This document shows positions 36,964 to 45,020 of a DNA stretch of 64,000 nucleotides, one piece after another. The notes under the pieces were generated by a model. That model was not told the DNA's origin and ran no database searches. It saw only the letters and a program-made list of their open reading frames with translations. How positions within the stretch are numbered: position 1 is the first letter of the stretch; the number at the start of each line of letters is the position of its first letter. Source of the stretch: Gaiellasilicea sp963761905 (GTDB lineage Bacteria > Actinomycetota > Thermoleophilia > Gaiellales > Gaiellaceae); the NCBI GenBank assembly GCA_963761905.1, contig CAVXIQ010000006.1, positions 558,001 to 622,000 on the forward strand, written 5' to 3'. Made by a program: the position numbers and the translations under genes.

Positions 36964-37277
36964 CGGTCGACGTCTGCCCGGTCGCGGAGCTCCCGCCCGG
37001 CCACGTCAAGATCGTCTACGCCGGGCTCGTGGGGATCGGCGTCTACAACTGCGGCGGCAAGCTCTACGCGATCGAGGATCGCTGCTCGCACGACGACGGG
37101 CCGCTGGCGGAAGGCGACTGGGAGCCCGAACTCTGCGTCGCGATCTGTCCGCGGCACGGCGCCCGCTTCGACATCACGACCGGCAGCGCCCTGACCCTGC
37201 CGGCCTTCGAGCCCGTGGACACCTTTCCGGTGCGGGTCGAGGACGGCTGGGTCAAGGTCGACGTCCCTACCGAGTGA
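36960..37277 (+). CDS. Rieske [2Fe-2S] ferredoxin
   Basis: A 105-residue soluble Rieske-type ferredoxin with cluster ligands in the boxes CSHDDGPL and CPRHGARF, spaced as in ferredoxins of ring-hydroxylating dioxygenases. It could serve as an electron carrier for a non-heme oxygenase or support the SUF pathway. TTG 36960 overlaps the sufU stop. It is convergent with the intradiol dioxygenase gene, overlapping by 11 bases. Confidence 0.92.
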   Translation: MTVDVCPVAELPPGHVKIVYAGLVGIGVYNCGGKLYAIEDRCSHDDGPLAEGDWEPELCVAICPRHGARFDITTGSALTLPAFEPVDTFPVRVEDGWVKVDVPTE

Positions 37278-37980
37278 CTCCCATCGCGATCGTCGCGACG
37301 TAGCTGCCGTCGGCGGCCTTCGCGAGGCGCACCTGGGAGCGGCTGCCACCGTTTCTGAAGATCGAGTCGTCTGCGTTGCGGGTCGTCCGAACGCCACGGG
37401 AGCGATACGGAGCCTTGCGGTAGACGGTGTCCGTTACCGCGTCGTTGAAGTAGAGCTGGCCCGTGTGGACGACGCTGCCGCCGATGTGCACCTTCACGTG
37501 GATGTGAACGGTGCGTCCCTGGTACCAGCCGGGATAGATCGTGGTGAACCGGGCGAGGCCCTTCGCGTCGGTCCGCTGCCCGCCGCGGAGGAACGTTCGG
37601 CTCGACGAGCCACCGCCGAAGCCGGAGTAGAGACCGGCGGCATCGCAGTGCCAGATCTCGACGAGCGCGTTCTTGACGGGCTTGCACGTCGAGGCGTCGA
37701 CGACGGTCGTCCGCAGGTCGAGCCGGGCGCCCTTGTGGCCGTCCCGGATGTCTCGGCGAAGCCGGCTGTTCGCGATGTAGTAGGGGCCCTCGGTCTGCTC
37801 GGGCGTGAGGATGCAGGTGACGAGGCCGGCCGCCACGGCGGCCGGACCGACGCCCGCGGCGTCGGCCTCGTCGGCGCCTGCCACCTTCCAGCCGAGGCCG
37901 GTGGCGAGGAGGCCGCCGAGGCTGAGGAGCGAGCCTCGACGGGTGGTGCGCGTTGTCTCGGAATGATCGTTGGCGTCCAT
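37267..37980 (-). CDS. Intradiol ring-cleavage dioxygenase-like protein with Tat-type signal
   Basis: A 237-residue protein of the protocatechuate 3,4-dioxygenase / intradiol dioxygenase family. The N-terminus TTRRGSLLSLGGLLATGLG looks like a twin-arginine signal followed by an Ala-rich cleavage region. The Fe(III) ligands are a Tyr in the EGPYYIANS segment, and Tyr and two His in IYPGWYQGRTVHIHVKV, as in the family. The position outside the cytoplasm is unusual for ring cleavage and is shared by a poorly studied group of exported intradiol-type proteins. The stop is 11 bases inside the convergent Rieske gene. Confidence 0.88.
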   Translation of the reverse strand: MDANDHSETTRTTRRGSLLSLGGLLATGLGWKVAGADEADAAGVGPAAVAAGLVTCILTPEQTEGPYYIANSRLRRDIRDGHKGARLDLRTTVVDASTCKPVKNALVEIWHCDAAGLYSGFGGGSSSRTFLRGGQRTDAKGLARFTTIYPGWYQGRTVHIHVKVHIGGSVVHTGQLYFNDAVTDTVYRKAPYRSRGVRTTRNADDSIFRNGGSRSQVRLAKAADGSYVATIAMGVTR

Positions 37981-38097
37981 GCGGGGACGGTAACGAGCCG
38001 TCCTAAGAGGGCCGTAAGAGTTGGCGAGCGCTCCCCGAGAGCAGCCGCCGACGGAGTCGCTACACTCCGCGTACCGCGGAAAGGAGGTGGTCCGGTA

Positions 38098-38139
38098 GTG
38101 ACAGATTCCAGTACGGGCAGTGGAGGTACTAGCGGGTAG
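38098..38139 (+). CDS. Possible 13-residue leader peptide within the candidate RNA
   Basis: A GTG codon at 38098 opens a 13-residue frame (MTDSSTGSGGTSG) ending at TAG 38137-38139. It is preceded at 38078-38093 by GGAAAGGAGGTGGTCC, which could pair with almost the whole anti-Shine-Dalgarno tail of 16S rRNA. The stop codon falls inside the long-range helix of the RNA, so ribosome passage would disrupt it. The peptide has no hydrophobic or catalytic features. Coding is a hypothesis only. Confidence 0.3.
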   Translation: MTDSSTGSGGTSG

Positions 38140-38262
38140 GGGCGTGTCCCCGGTACCTGCAAGGGGAATCGTCTAGCCAGCGTGGGGGACTACGCGTTAC
38201 GCGCCGCCGCTCAGAGGAAGCGGCCCGGAACGCCCCTACTACTCCAAGCTAGTCACCGGTCT

Positions 38263-38286
38263 CGGGGGTCCTGCAAAGGGCCCCCG
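38263..38286 (+). terminator. Rho-independent-like terminator
   Basis: CGGGGGTCC (38263-38271) pairs with GGGCCCCCG (38278-38286) around the loop TGCAAA, with one G-T pair; it is followed by ATTCGTTTCTC. It closes the candidate RNA on plus and may also stop transcription of the minus-strand epimerase gene, whose stop is at 38306. Confidence 0.65.
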
Positions 38287-38305
38287 ATTCGTTTCTCGGG
38301 ACGGC

Positions 38306-39190
38306 TCAGGTCGCGCGGCGGAGCTGCTCGTCGAGAGGGACGAGCGGGAGCCCGAAGGTCTTGACGGCGTCCTCGTTCGTGACGACGTTGTCGGGGGCCT
38401 GGAGCATCTTCAGCTGGTCGCGCGTGACGGGCGGGTTCGGCAGGCGCTCGAGGATCGCGGCCTGCAGCCGCATCAACCCGAACGGAAGGTGGATGGAAGG
38501 GCGCTTCGTGCCGAGGCTCTCCTTCAGCCGCGCCCAGAACTCGTTCCAGCTGACGACGTCCGGGCCGCCGAGCTCGAACGTGCGGTTCGCCGCCTCCGCC
38601 TTGTCGATCGAGGCGGCGAAGTAGGCGGCGACGTCCTCGACCCAGATCGGCTGGATCTGCTGGGTGCCAGGCCCGGGAATCGGGGTCACCGGCGCCAGCT
38701 TCGCGATCTTCCGGAACTGGGCGAGCGCACCGCCGTCCTCGGCGAAGATGAAGCTCGGCCGGAAGATCACGTGCTCGAGCCCTGACGACTTCACGGTCTG
38801 CTCCATCTCCCACTTCGACCGGTAGTAGGGAACGAGCTCCTTCGTCTCCTCCGTCGTGCCGAGCGCGGACATGAGCACGAATCTGCGTACCCCGGCGGCG
38901 CTCGCAGCGGCCACGAGATCGCGCGTCCCGCGCGTCATCACCCGCTCGAACTCCGCCGGCTTGCCCGTGAGGATCGCGACGAGGTGAACGACTGCGTCGC
39001 AGCCCTCGACCGCGCGCTCGAGGCTGGCGGCGTCCGTCATGTCGCCGACGGCGAGCTCGCAGCCCCAGGTGGCGAGCCGGGTCGTGTCGGTTTCCTCGCG
39101 TACGAGCACGCGTACCTGTCGGCCCTCGGCTCGAAGCGCGTGGACGATGTGAGGGCCGACGAAGCCGGTTGCGCCGGTGACGAGGATCAT
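38306..39190 (-). CDS. NAD(P)-binding epimerase-like protein (NDUFA9 type)
   Basis: A 294-residue atypical extended SDR. The N-terminal motif TGATGFVG binds the dinucleotide, and later features are VVHLVAILTG, the RFVLMSALGT strand, YYRSKWEMEQ (a YxxxK-like pair) and FRPSFIFAEDGGAL. Members resemble the NDUFA9 subunit of complex I and may act as reductases or quinone-linked chaperones. ATG 39190 overlaps the dcd stop (ATGA), so it is co-translated with dCTP deaminase. Confidence 0.87.
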   Translation of the reverse strand: MILVTGATGFVGPHIVHALRAEGRQVRVLVREETDTTRLATWGCELAVGDMTDAASLERAVEGCDAVVHLVAILTGKPAEFERVMTRGTRDLVAAASAAGVRRFVLMSALGTTEETKELVPYYRSKWEMEQTVKSSGLEHVIFRPSFIFAEDGGALAQFRKIAKLAPVTPIPGPGTQQIQPIWVEDVAAYFAASIDKAEAANRTFELGGPDVVSWNEFWARLKESLGTKRPSIHLPFGLMRLQAAILERLPNPPVTRDQLKMLQAPDNVVTNEDAVKTFGLPLVPLDEQLRRAT

Positions 39191-39750
39191 TCGAAGTTCT
39201 TCCAGTAGCGGGACGGCGTCGGCCCCTTCTGCCCCTGGTACTTGGAGCCCAATCCTCCCGAGCCGTAGGGGTGCTCTGCCGCCTCGCTCATCTGGACGAA
39301 GGAGACCTGGCCGATCTTCATCCCGTGATAGATCGTGATCGGGAGATTGGCCACGTTCGACAGCTCCAGCGTGACGTGACCGTCCCATCCGGGATCGATG
39401 AAGCCGGCGGTCGAGTGGATCAGGAGGCCGAGTCGTCCGAGCGAGCTCTTCCCCTCGAGCCGGGCGACGAGGTCGTCGGGCAGCCGGATCCTCTCCAGCG
39501 TCGACCCGAGCACGAACTCGCCCGGGTGGAGGATGAACGGCGTCTCGTCATCGATCTCGACGAGCTCGGTCAGCTCCTCCTGCGCCTGCTTGACGTCGAT
39601 GTACGGATAGCGCGAGTTGCGGAAGACCCGGAAGTAGCGGTCGACGCGAACGTCGACGCTCGACGGTTGCAGCAGCGACTCGTCGTACGGATCGATCCCG
39701 ATTCGGCCTTCGGCGAGTTGGCGGCGGATCGTCCGGTCGGAGAGCACCAC
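39187..39750 (-). CDS. dcd: dCTP deaminase
   Basis: A 187-residue trimeric deaminase making dUTP, or dUMP in the bifunctional actinobacterial form. The active-site region GKSSLGRLGLLIHSTAGFIDPGWDG, here spread over the Ser-Ser-Arg and the catalytic Glu in VTLEL, is intact, as are SSVDVRVD at the N-terminus and GSGGLGSKYQGQ at the C-terminal lid. Mycobacterial homologues are bifunctional dCTP deaminase/dUTPases, so this one may be too. It is divergent from the DUF4015 gene. Confidence 0.95.
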   Translation of the reverse strand: MVLSDRTIRRQLAEGRIGIDPYDESLLQPSSVDVRVDRYFRVFRNSRYPYIDVKQAQEELTELVEIDDETPFILHPGEFVLGSTLERIRLPDDLVARLEGKSSLGRLGLLIHSTAGFIDPGWDGHVTLELSNVANLPITIYHGMKIGQVSFVQMSEAAEHPYGSGGLGSKYQGQKGPTPSRYWKNFE

Positions 39751-39811
39751 GGCGCGATTCTACGGCGAGCCGGAGCACGAACCGCCCGGAACGCGTACCG
39801 TTCCCGCGCCC

Positions 39812-41014
39812 GTGTCGATGCTGTTCGAACCGCTGGAACCGAACGAGCGCTTTCGTGCGCGACGCGAGGCCGCGCGCCGGCGGCAGCGGCGACGCAGGTC
39901 GATCGCGGTCGCGCTGCTCCTCACCTGCCTCCTCGGGCTCGCGGCCGGAGCGAAGGTGATCACGGGTGCCGAGCAAGGCGTCCAGGCGGCCGCCCCGGCC
40001 ACGGCGAAGCCCGTGGCGAAGCCGAAGCCGGTCGCGCTCGAGCCGCGGCCGCTCCCACGGGAGGTGCGCGGCGTCCACGTGACGATGGCGCTCGCGTCGC
40101 TCGACGGGAAGCTGAAGGAGTACCTCGACCTGACTCGCGAGGGCCTGAACACGATCGAGCTCGACATCAAGGACGAGAACGGCGAGGTCGGGTTCGTCGC
40201 CTCCGCGGTCCCGCTCGCGACGAAGGTCGGTGCGGCACGCCCGTATTACAAGCCGCGCCAGGTGGCCAAGGCCGCGCATGCACGTGGCATCTACCTGATC
40301 GGCCGAGTCGTGATGTTCGAGGATCCGCGGCTTTCCGAGGGCAGACCGGACCTCGCGATCAAGACGCCGGGCGGCGCCGTCTGGCGCAACGACGCCGGGC
40401 TCGGCTGGACGAACCCGTACGACCGGCGGGTCTGGGACTACAACGTCTCGATCGCCGAGGTGGCGGCGCGCGCCGGCTTCGACGAGATCCAGTTCGACTA
40501 CGTGCGCTTCCCGACCGACGGCGACATCGAGGGGATCGTCTATCCCGGGAAGACCGCGACGCCGCCGGCGTGGGTGATCGCCGAGTTCGTCCACTACGCC
40601 TCGAAGCGGCTGAAGCCGCTCGGCGTGCGCGTCTCGACCGACGTCTTCGGGCTCGCGGCGACGCGCGACCTCGGGATCGGGCAGCTCCCGAAGCGGATCT
40701 CGAAGTACGTCGACGCTGTCTACCCGATGGTCTACCCGTCGCACTATGGGCCCGGCGAGTACGGGCTCGACGATCCGAATGCCGCGCCCGGCGAGACCGT
40801 CCAGTTCTCGCTGTCGCACTTCCGGCGCGAGCTCCGGGCGAGCAAGGCGGAGCTGATCCCGTGGCTGCAGGACTTCTCCTACGGCCGCACCTACGGGCTC
40901 GCGGACGTGCAGGCCCAGATCGCCGCCGCCCGGAAGCAGGGCGCGCGCGGCTACCTGCTCTGGAACGCGGCGGGTGTCTACACGCCCGGCGCGCTCGCTC
41001 CGGCCGCAGGCTAG
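39812..41014 (+). CDS. DUF4015 putative glycoside hydrolase, membrane-anchored
   Basis: A 400-residue protein with a basic N-terminus (RRQRRRRS), a membrane helix (IAVALLLTCLLGLAAGA) and an Ala/Pro/Lys linker. The rest is a predicted TIM barrel of the DUF4015 family: EVRGVHVTMALAS, LNTIELDIKDENGEVGF, IGRVVMFED, then FDEIQFDYVRFPTDG with the probable acidic catalytic residues, and a final LLWNAAGVYT. The distant relation to alpha-amylase-type hydrolases suggests a polysaccharide target at the cell surface. GTG 39812 or ATG 39818 may start it. Confidence 0.88.
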   Translation: MSMLFEPLEPNERFRARREAARRRQRRRRSIAVALLLTCLLGLAAGAKVITGAEQGVQAAAPATAKPVAKPKPVALEPRPLPREVRGVHVTMALASLDGKLKEYLDLTREGLNTIELDIKDENGEVGFVASAVPLATKVGAARPYYKPRQVAKAAHARGIYLIGRVVMFEDPRLSEGRPDLAIKTPGGAVWRNDAGLGWTNPYDRRVWDYNVSIAEVAARAGFDEIQFDYVRFPTDGDIEGIVYPGKTATPPAWVIAEFVHYASKRLKPLGVRVSTDVFGLAATRDLGIGQLPKRISKYVDAVYPMVYPSHYGPGEYGLDDPNAAPGETVQFSLSHFRRELRASKAELIPWLQDFSYGRTYGLADVQAQIAAARKQGARGYLLWNAAGVYTPGALAPAAG

Positions 41015-41023
41015 GAGAACGAG

Positions 41024-41626
41024 CTAGGGCGCGAGTCGCTCGGAGCGCCAGCCGGCGCCTTCGCGGACGTAGCGCACGCGGTCGTGGAGACGATCGTCGC
41101 CGTGCTGCCAGAACTCGTACGACTCGGGACGGAGCCGGTAGCCGCCCCAGTGCTCGGGAAGGGGAACCTCGGTTCCCTCGAAGCGCGCTCGTGCCTCCTC
41201 GACGAGTCGTGTGAGCTCTGCGCGGTCGGCAATCGCCCGGCTCTGGGGCGACGCCCACGCCGCGAGCTTGCTTCCGCGGGGTCTGGTCGCGAAATACCCG
41301 GCCGCTTCCTCGCGGGTAGCAGGCTTGATGGGGCCCTCGATCCGCACTTGGCGGCCGAGCGCCTGCCAGTACACGAGGAGCGCCGCGTGCGGATTCGCCG
41401 CGAGCTCATCGGCCTTACGGCTGCTGAGGTTCGTGTAGAAGCCGAAGCCCTCCACGTCGGCGTGCTTGAGGAGCACCATTCGCACCGACGGCCGCCCGGC
41501 GAGGGTCGCGGTCGCGAGCGCCACCGCTTCCGGGGCAACGACTCCAGCAGCGGCTGCATCCGCGAACCAGGCCTCGAACTGGAGCAACGGATCGGGAGCG
41601 CCCATCACTGAATCGACTGTATTCAT
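41024..41626 (-). CDS. pdxH: Pyridoxamine 5'-phosphate oxidase
   Basis: An FMN enzyme making pyridoxal 5'-phosphate. The 200-residue protein has VRMVLLKHADVEGFGFYTN and SRKADELAANPHAALLVYW (FMN- and substrate-binding), GRQVRIEGP, SRAIADR and the C-terminal EFWQHGDDRLHDRVRY with the family signature. Its gene is divergent from a PLP-dependent aminotransferase, 38 bases apart, which makes biological sense. Confidence 0.95.
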   Translation of the reverse strand: MNTVDSVMGAPDPLLQFEAWFADAAAAGVVAPEAVALATATLAGRPSVRMVLLKHADVEGFGFYTNLSSRKADELAANPHAALLVYWQALGRQVRIEGPIKPATREEAAGYFATRPRGSKLAAWASPQSRAIADRAELTRLVEEARARFEGTEVPLPEHWGGYRLRPESYEFWQHGDDRLHDRVRYVREGAGWRSERLAP

Positions 41627-41663
41627 GTATGCAACAGTCCGGCTCCTGAGCTATCCTGCGGCC

Positions 41664-42983
41664 GTGGCGACGACGCGCACGATAGAGCTGAGAACGGCTG
41701 TCCCCGGGCCGCGGTCGCAGGCGATCCTCGAGCGGAAGCAGGCCGTGATCGCGAACGCGAAGTCGATCGTGCTGCCCCTGGTGGCGCACGAGGGCCGTGG
41801 CGCGACGCTCACCGACGTCGACGGCAACGTCTTCATCGACTTCACCGGCGGGGTCGGCTGCCTGAACACAGGCCACTCGCATCCGCGCGTCGTCGAGGCG
41901 GCGCAGGAGCAGCTCGGCCGGTTCGCCCACACCGATTTCACGGTCGTCCCCTACGAGCCCTACGTTGAGCTCGCGGAGAAGCTGATTGCCCGCGCGCCGT
42001 TCACCGGTCCGGCGAAGGCCGCGTTCTTCAACGCGGGCACCGAGGCCGTCGAGAACGCGGTCAAGTTCGCCCGGCTCTACACGGGCAGGCCGGCCGTGAT
42101 CGCGTTCGAGGGCGCGTTCCACGGTCGCACCCTGCTCTCGATGACGCTCACCTCGAGGCCGCATCCCTACAAGCTCGGGATGGGCCCGCTGGCGCCCGAG
42201 GTCTACCGGGCGCCGTTCCCGCAGGCCTATCGCGGGCCGGACACGGAGACGGCGCTCGACGAGCTGCGGCGGCTCTTCGTCACCCAGGTCGCCGCCGCGC
42301 AGGTCGCGGCGATCATCGTCGAGCCGCAGCAGGGCGAGGGCGGCTTCCATCCGGCACCCAACGAGTACCTCGTCGCGCTGCGAGCGCTCTGCGACGAGCA
42401 CGGGATCCTCCTGATCGCGGACGAGGTGCAGACCGGCTTCGCCCGGACCGGCAGGTTCTTCGCGATCGAGCACTCCGGGGTCGAGCCGGATCTGCTCGTC
42501 GTCGCCAAGTCGATCGCAGCCGGCCTGCCGCTCTCGGGCGTGCTCGGCAAGGCCGAGATCATGGACGCGGCGCACGACGGGGCGGTTGGTGGCACCTACG
42601 TCGGCAACCCGGTCGCGCAGGCCGCAGCGCTCGCCGTCCTCGACGTGATCGACGACGAGGGACTCGTCGAGCGGGCGAACACGATCGGCGAGACGATGCG
42701 CGCTCGGATGCTCGCCTGGCAGGAACGCTTTCCCGCGATCGGCGACGTACGCGGCTGGGGCGCGATGCTCGCGCTCGAGCTCGTCGAGGATCGCGCGACG
42801 AAGGCGCCGGCCCCGGCGCTTGCACAAGCGGTGATCGACGAGGCGCTCCAGCGCGGCCTGCTCCTGCTCAAAGCCGGCACGTACGGGAACTGCATCCGGG
42901 TTCTCTGCCCGCTCGTGATCACGGACGCCGAGCTCGACGAGGCGCTGGCGGTCTGGGAAGAGGCACTCGCCGCGACCCTCTAG
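41664..42983 (+). CDS. gabT: Class-III aminotransferase, 4-aminobutyrate type
   Basis: A PLP-dependent aminotransferase (439 residues) with the class III pattern: NVFIDFTGGVGCLNTGH, split by the Gly-rich turn, FFNAGTEAVENAVKFAR, EGAFHGRT, the PLP-binding Asp in LIADEVQTGFARTG and the Schiff-base Lys in VVAKSIAAGLPLSG. The N-terminal PGPRSQAILERK and GGTYVGNPVAQAAAL segments point to GABA transaminase rather than ornithine or DAPA aminotransferases, so succinate semialdehyde formation from GABA is likely. It starts at GTG 41664. Confidence 0.88.
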   Translation: MATTRTIELRTAVPGPRSQAILERKQAVIANAKSIVLPLVAHEGRGATLTDVDGNVFIDFTGGVGCLNTGHSHPRVVEAAQEQLGRFAHTDFTVVPYEPYVELAEKLIARAPFTGPAKAAFFNAGTEAVENAVKFARLYTGRPAVIAFEGAFHGRTLLSMTLTSRPHPYKLGMGPLAPEVYRAPFPQAYRGPDTETALDELRRLFVTQVAAAQVAAIIVEPQQGEGGFHPAPNEYLVALRALCDEHGILLIADEVQTGFARTGRFFAIEHSGVEPDLLVVAKSIAAGLPLSGVLGKAEIMDAAHDGAVGGTYVGNPVAQAAALAVLDVIDDEGLVERANTIGETMRARMLAWQERFPAIGDVRGWGAMLALELVEDRATKAPAPALAQAVIDEALQRGLLLLKAGTYGNCIRVLCPLVITDAELDEALAVWEEALAATL

Positions 42984-43014
42984 CGCACCGTTCCGCGAGC
43001 AGGGGAACGGTACC

Positions 43015-44460
43015 GTGGCGCCCGTGGAGGAACGGATCGCGGAGCGCTACGAGCTCAGGAACGCCGTCGGCAAGGGCGGGATGTCGACGGTCTACTGCGC
43101 GTACGACACGCAACTCGAGCGCAACGTCGCGCTGAAGATCCTTCACGAGCATTTCAGCGAGGACGACGACTACGTCGCCCGCTTCCGGCACGAGGCTCGT
43201 GCCGCCGCCCAGCTCTCGCATCCCGGAATCGTCACCGTGATCGACCGCGGCGAGGCGGACGGCCGTCAGTTCATCGTCTTCGAGTTCGTGGAGGGCGAGA
43301 CGTTGAAGGATCTCGTCGTCCGGGGCGGGCCGATGCCGATCCGGCGCGTGCTCGACGTGGGTTTGCAGGTCGGACGCGCGCTCGCCTTCGCTCACCAGCA
43401 GGGTCTGATCCACCGCGACGTGAAGCCGCAGAACGTGCTCATGAACGGCGACGGGCGGGCCAAGGTGACCGATTTCGGAATCGCCCGCTCGCTCGAGGCG
43501 GTCGGCGGCCGCACGGAGACCGGCACCGTGCTCGGCACGAGCCACTACATCGCGCCCGAGCAGGCGCGAGGCGAGCGCGTCGACGCCCAGACGGACGTCT
43601 ACTCCTTCGGGGTCGTGCTCTACGAGCTGCTCGCCGGGGAGGTGCCGTACGCGGGCGACAACTTCCTCACGGTCGCGTTGCAGCACGTCAACGAACCGGT
43701 TCCGAGCGTTCTCGCCGCACGACCGGAGGCGCCGCTCCGTCTCGTGGCGCTCGTCGAGCGGTGCCTCGCAAAGAGCTCGAGCGACCGTCCCGGCTCGATG
43801 GAGGATGTCGTCGGCGAGCTGGAGGCGTGTCTCGCCGAGCTCGATAGCCCGGACACCGAGGCCACGATGATCGTGAGGGCGCCGGTTGCGCAGACCTCCC
43901 AGCCCGAGCGAACGCGCTCCCGCTCGCGCCGGGTCTCGACCCGCACGCTCGCGATGGTCGGGTTGGCGCTCGCCCTCCTGGCCGCCGCTGTTCTCGGAGT
44001 CGTGCTCCTGCGCGACGACGAGGGTCGAGACGCGACGACCTCGGGCGGGGGCGAGCCCGTGAGCCTTCGGGGTGTCGCGTCCTTCGACCCCGACGGCGGA
44101 GACGGCGAGCACGACGACGAAGCCGGCCTCGCCACCGACGGCGATCTCTCCACCTTCTGGCGAACCGAGCGCTACGACGCCCAGCTCAGCCTGATCAAGT
44201 CCGGGGTCGGTCTCGTGCTCGCGACCGGCGGCTCCACGGTCGAGACGCTGACGGTGACGACCGATACCCCCGGCTTCACGGCCGAGATCCGCGCCGGCGA
44301 CTCCCGCACGTCGTTCGGCGATCCGATCTCGGCCGCGCAGACGGTCGCCCGAAGGACGACCTTCGAGCTCGACGACACCGACGCGCGCTTTCTCGTCCTC
44401 TGGATCACCGAGCTCGCCTCGGGGAGCGCCCACGTCAACGAGGTGACGGCGGCAGGCTGA
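43015..44460 (+). CDS. Receptor-like Ser/Thr protein kinase with discoidin-like extracellular domain
   Basis: A 481-residue Hanks-type kinase. The kinase domain (about residues 10-275) shows GKGGMSTVY, the catalytic Lys in VALKIL, HRDVKPQNVL, DFGIARS and APEQARGE. After a charged linker there is one membrane helix (LAMVGLALALLAAAVLGVVLL) and an extracellular domain of about 130 residues with a beta-sandwich look (LATDGDLSTFWRTERY, TVETLTVTTDTPGF, VLWITEL), close to discoidin/F5-8C-like domains. It could sense a surface ligand. The start is at GTG 43015. A terminator lies directly after. Confidence 0.9.
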   Translation: MAPVEERIAERYELRNAVGKGGMSTVYCAYDTQLERNVALKILHEHFSEDDDYVARFRHEARAAAQLSHPGIVTVIDRGEADGRQFIVFEFVEGETLKDLVVRGGPMPIRRVLDVGLQVGRALAFAHQQGLIHRDVKPQNVLMNGDGRAKVTDFGIARSLEAVGGRTETGTVLGTSHYIAPEQARGERVDAQTDVYSFGVVLYELLAGEVPYAGDNFLTVALQHVNEPVPSVLAARPEAPLRLVALVERCLAKSSSDRPGSMEDVVGELEACLAELDSPDTEATMIVRAPVAQTSQPERTRSRSRRVSTRTLAMVGLALALLAAAVLGVVLLRDDEGRDATTSGGGEPVSLRGVASFDPDGGDGEHDDEAGLATDGDLSTFWRTERYDAQLSLIKSGVGLVLATGGSTVETLTVTTDTPGFTAEIRAGDSRTSFGDPISAAQTVARRTTFELDDTDARFLVLWITELASGSAHVNEVTAAG

Positions 44461-44469
44461 TTGCGATCG

Positions 44470-44509
44470 CGGGCCGCCGAGCCACCCGCAGCGATGACTC
44501 GGCGGCCCG
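44470..44509. terminator. Bidirectional terminator between convergent genes
   Basis: CGGGCCGCCGAG (44470-44481) and CTCGGCGGCCCG (44498-44509) form a perfect 12-base inverted repeat with a 16-base loop. It lies between the stop of the Ser/Thr kinase (plus) and that of the SRPBCC gene (minus). Confidence 0.75.
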
Positions 44510-44522
44510 GCGAATCGCCTGT

Positions 44523-45020
44523 TCAGCGAAGCGAGATCGCGACCTGCTCCAGCAGGTCCATCGCGTCCTGCATGCCTGCCTCCATCCCGGAATCGATGTG
44601 CGCGTCGCGGCCCTCCTTGGTGGCGTGCTGCACGAGGACCGTGAGGGTGGTGCGCCCATCCGCCTCGGCGAGAGTCAGGGTGTTCAGCGCCGCGTTCTCC
44701 TCGGCGTCGGGAATCCCCTCGTAGACCTCCGTCGAGACGAGCCGCTCGTTCGGGACGATCTCGCGGTACTCGCCATGGAAGGCGACCTCGAAGCCGCCGT
44801 CCGCCACCATCACGTAGCGCCACATGCCGCCGACCCGCAGGTCGATCTCACACGTCGTCATCTCGCCGCGCCGGGCGGTCCACCAGCGCCTGACCAGCTC
44901 GGGCGTCGTCCACGCCTTGTAGACCAGGTGCTTTGGCGCGGCGAACTCGCGCGTGATCAGGATCTGGTCGTCCGCGGGGAGCGTCACCTTCGCCGTACCG
45001 CTACTCGTCATCGTCTCCAT
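44523..45020 (-). CDS. SRPBCC / AHSA1-like protein
   Basis: A 165-residue START-like fold protein of the AHSA1 group. Typical elements are ILITREFAAPKHLVYKAWT, PELVRRWW, VGGMWRYVM, FHGEYREIVPNERLV and the C-terminal long helix GMEAGMQDAMDLLEQVA. Members bind hydrophobic ligands in a deep cavity; in this genetic setting they are nearly always paired with an ArsR-type repressor. ATG 45020 has AGGAGG six bases upstream and overlaps the ArsR gene end by 20 bases. Confidence 0.92.
   Translation of the reverse strand: METMTSSGTAKVTLPADDQILITREFAAPKHLVYKAWTTPELVRRWWTARRGEMTTCEIDLRVGGMWRYVMVADGGFEVAFHGEYREIVPNERLVSTEVYEGIPDAEENAALNTLTLAEADGRTTLTVLVQHATKEGRDAHIDSGMEAGMQDAMDLLEQVAISLR

Larger units (their letters stand above)
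38070..38290 (+). ncRNA. Candidate structured RNA with embedded short ORF (no protein gene here)
   Basis: The 325 bases between the dioxygenase start and the epimerase stop hold no long ORF but are highly structured on the plus strand. A TACACT box at 38061-38066 could be a -10 element. GTAGGGGCG (38136-38144) is the exact complement of 38231-38239, and ACTAGC (38128-38133) of 38248-38253, enclosing a hairpin GCCGCT/AGCGGC (38206-38211, 38219-38224). The 5' arm can instead form a local hairpin (GGTAC 38125-38129 with 38153-38157; GGGG 38139-38142 with CCCC 38148-38151). A terminator hairpin follows. The family is not recognised; the boundaries are estimates. Confidence 0.5.

Noticed and set aside
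38078..38093. The minus strand reads like the 3' tail of 16S rRNA (GGACCACCTCCTTTCC)
   Set aside because: No helix 45 or other 16S sequence flanks it; on plus it is better read as a very strong Shine-Dalgarno element.
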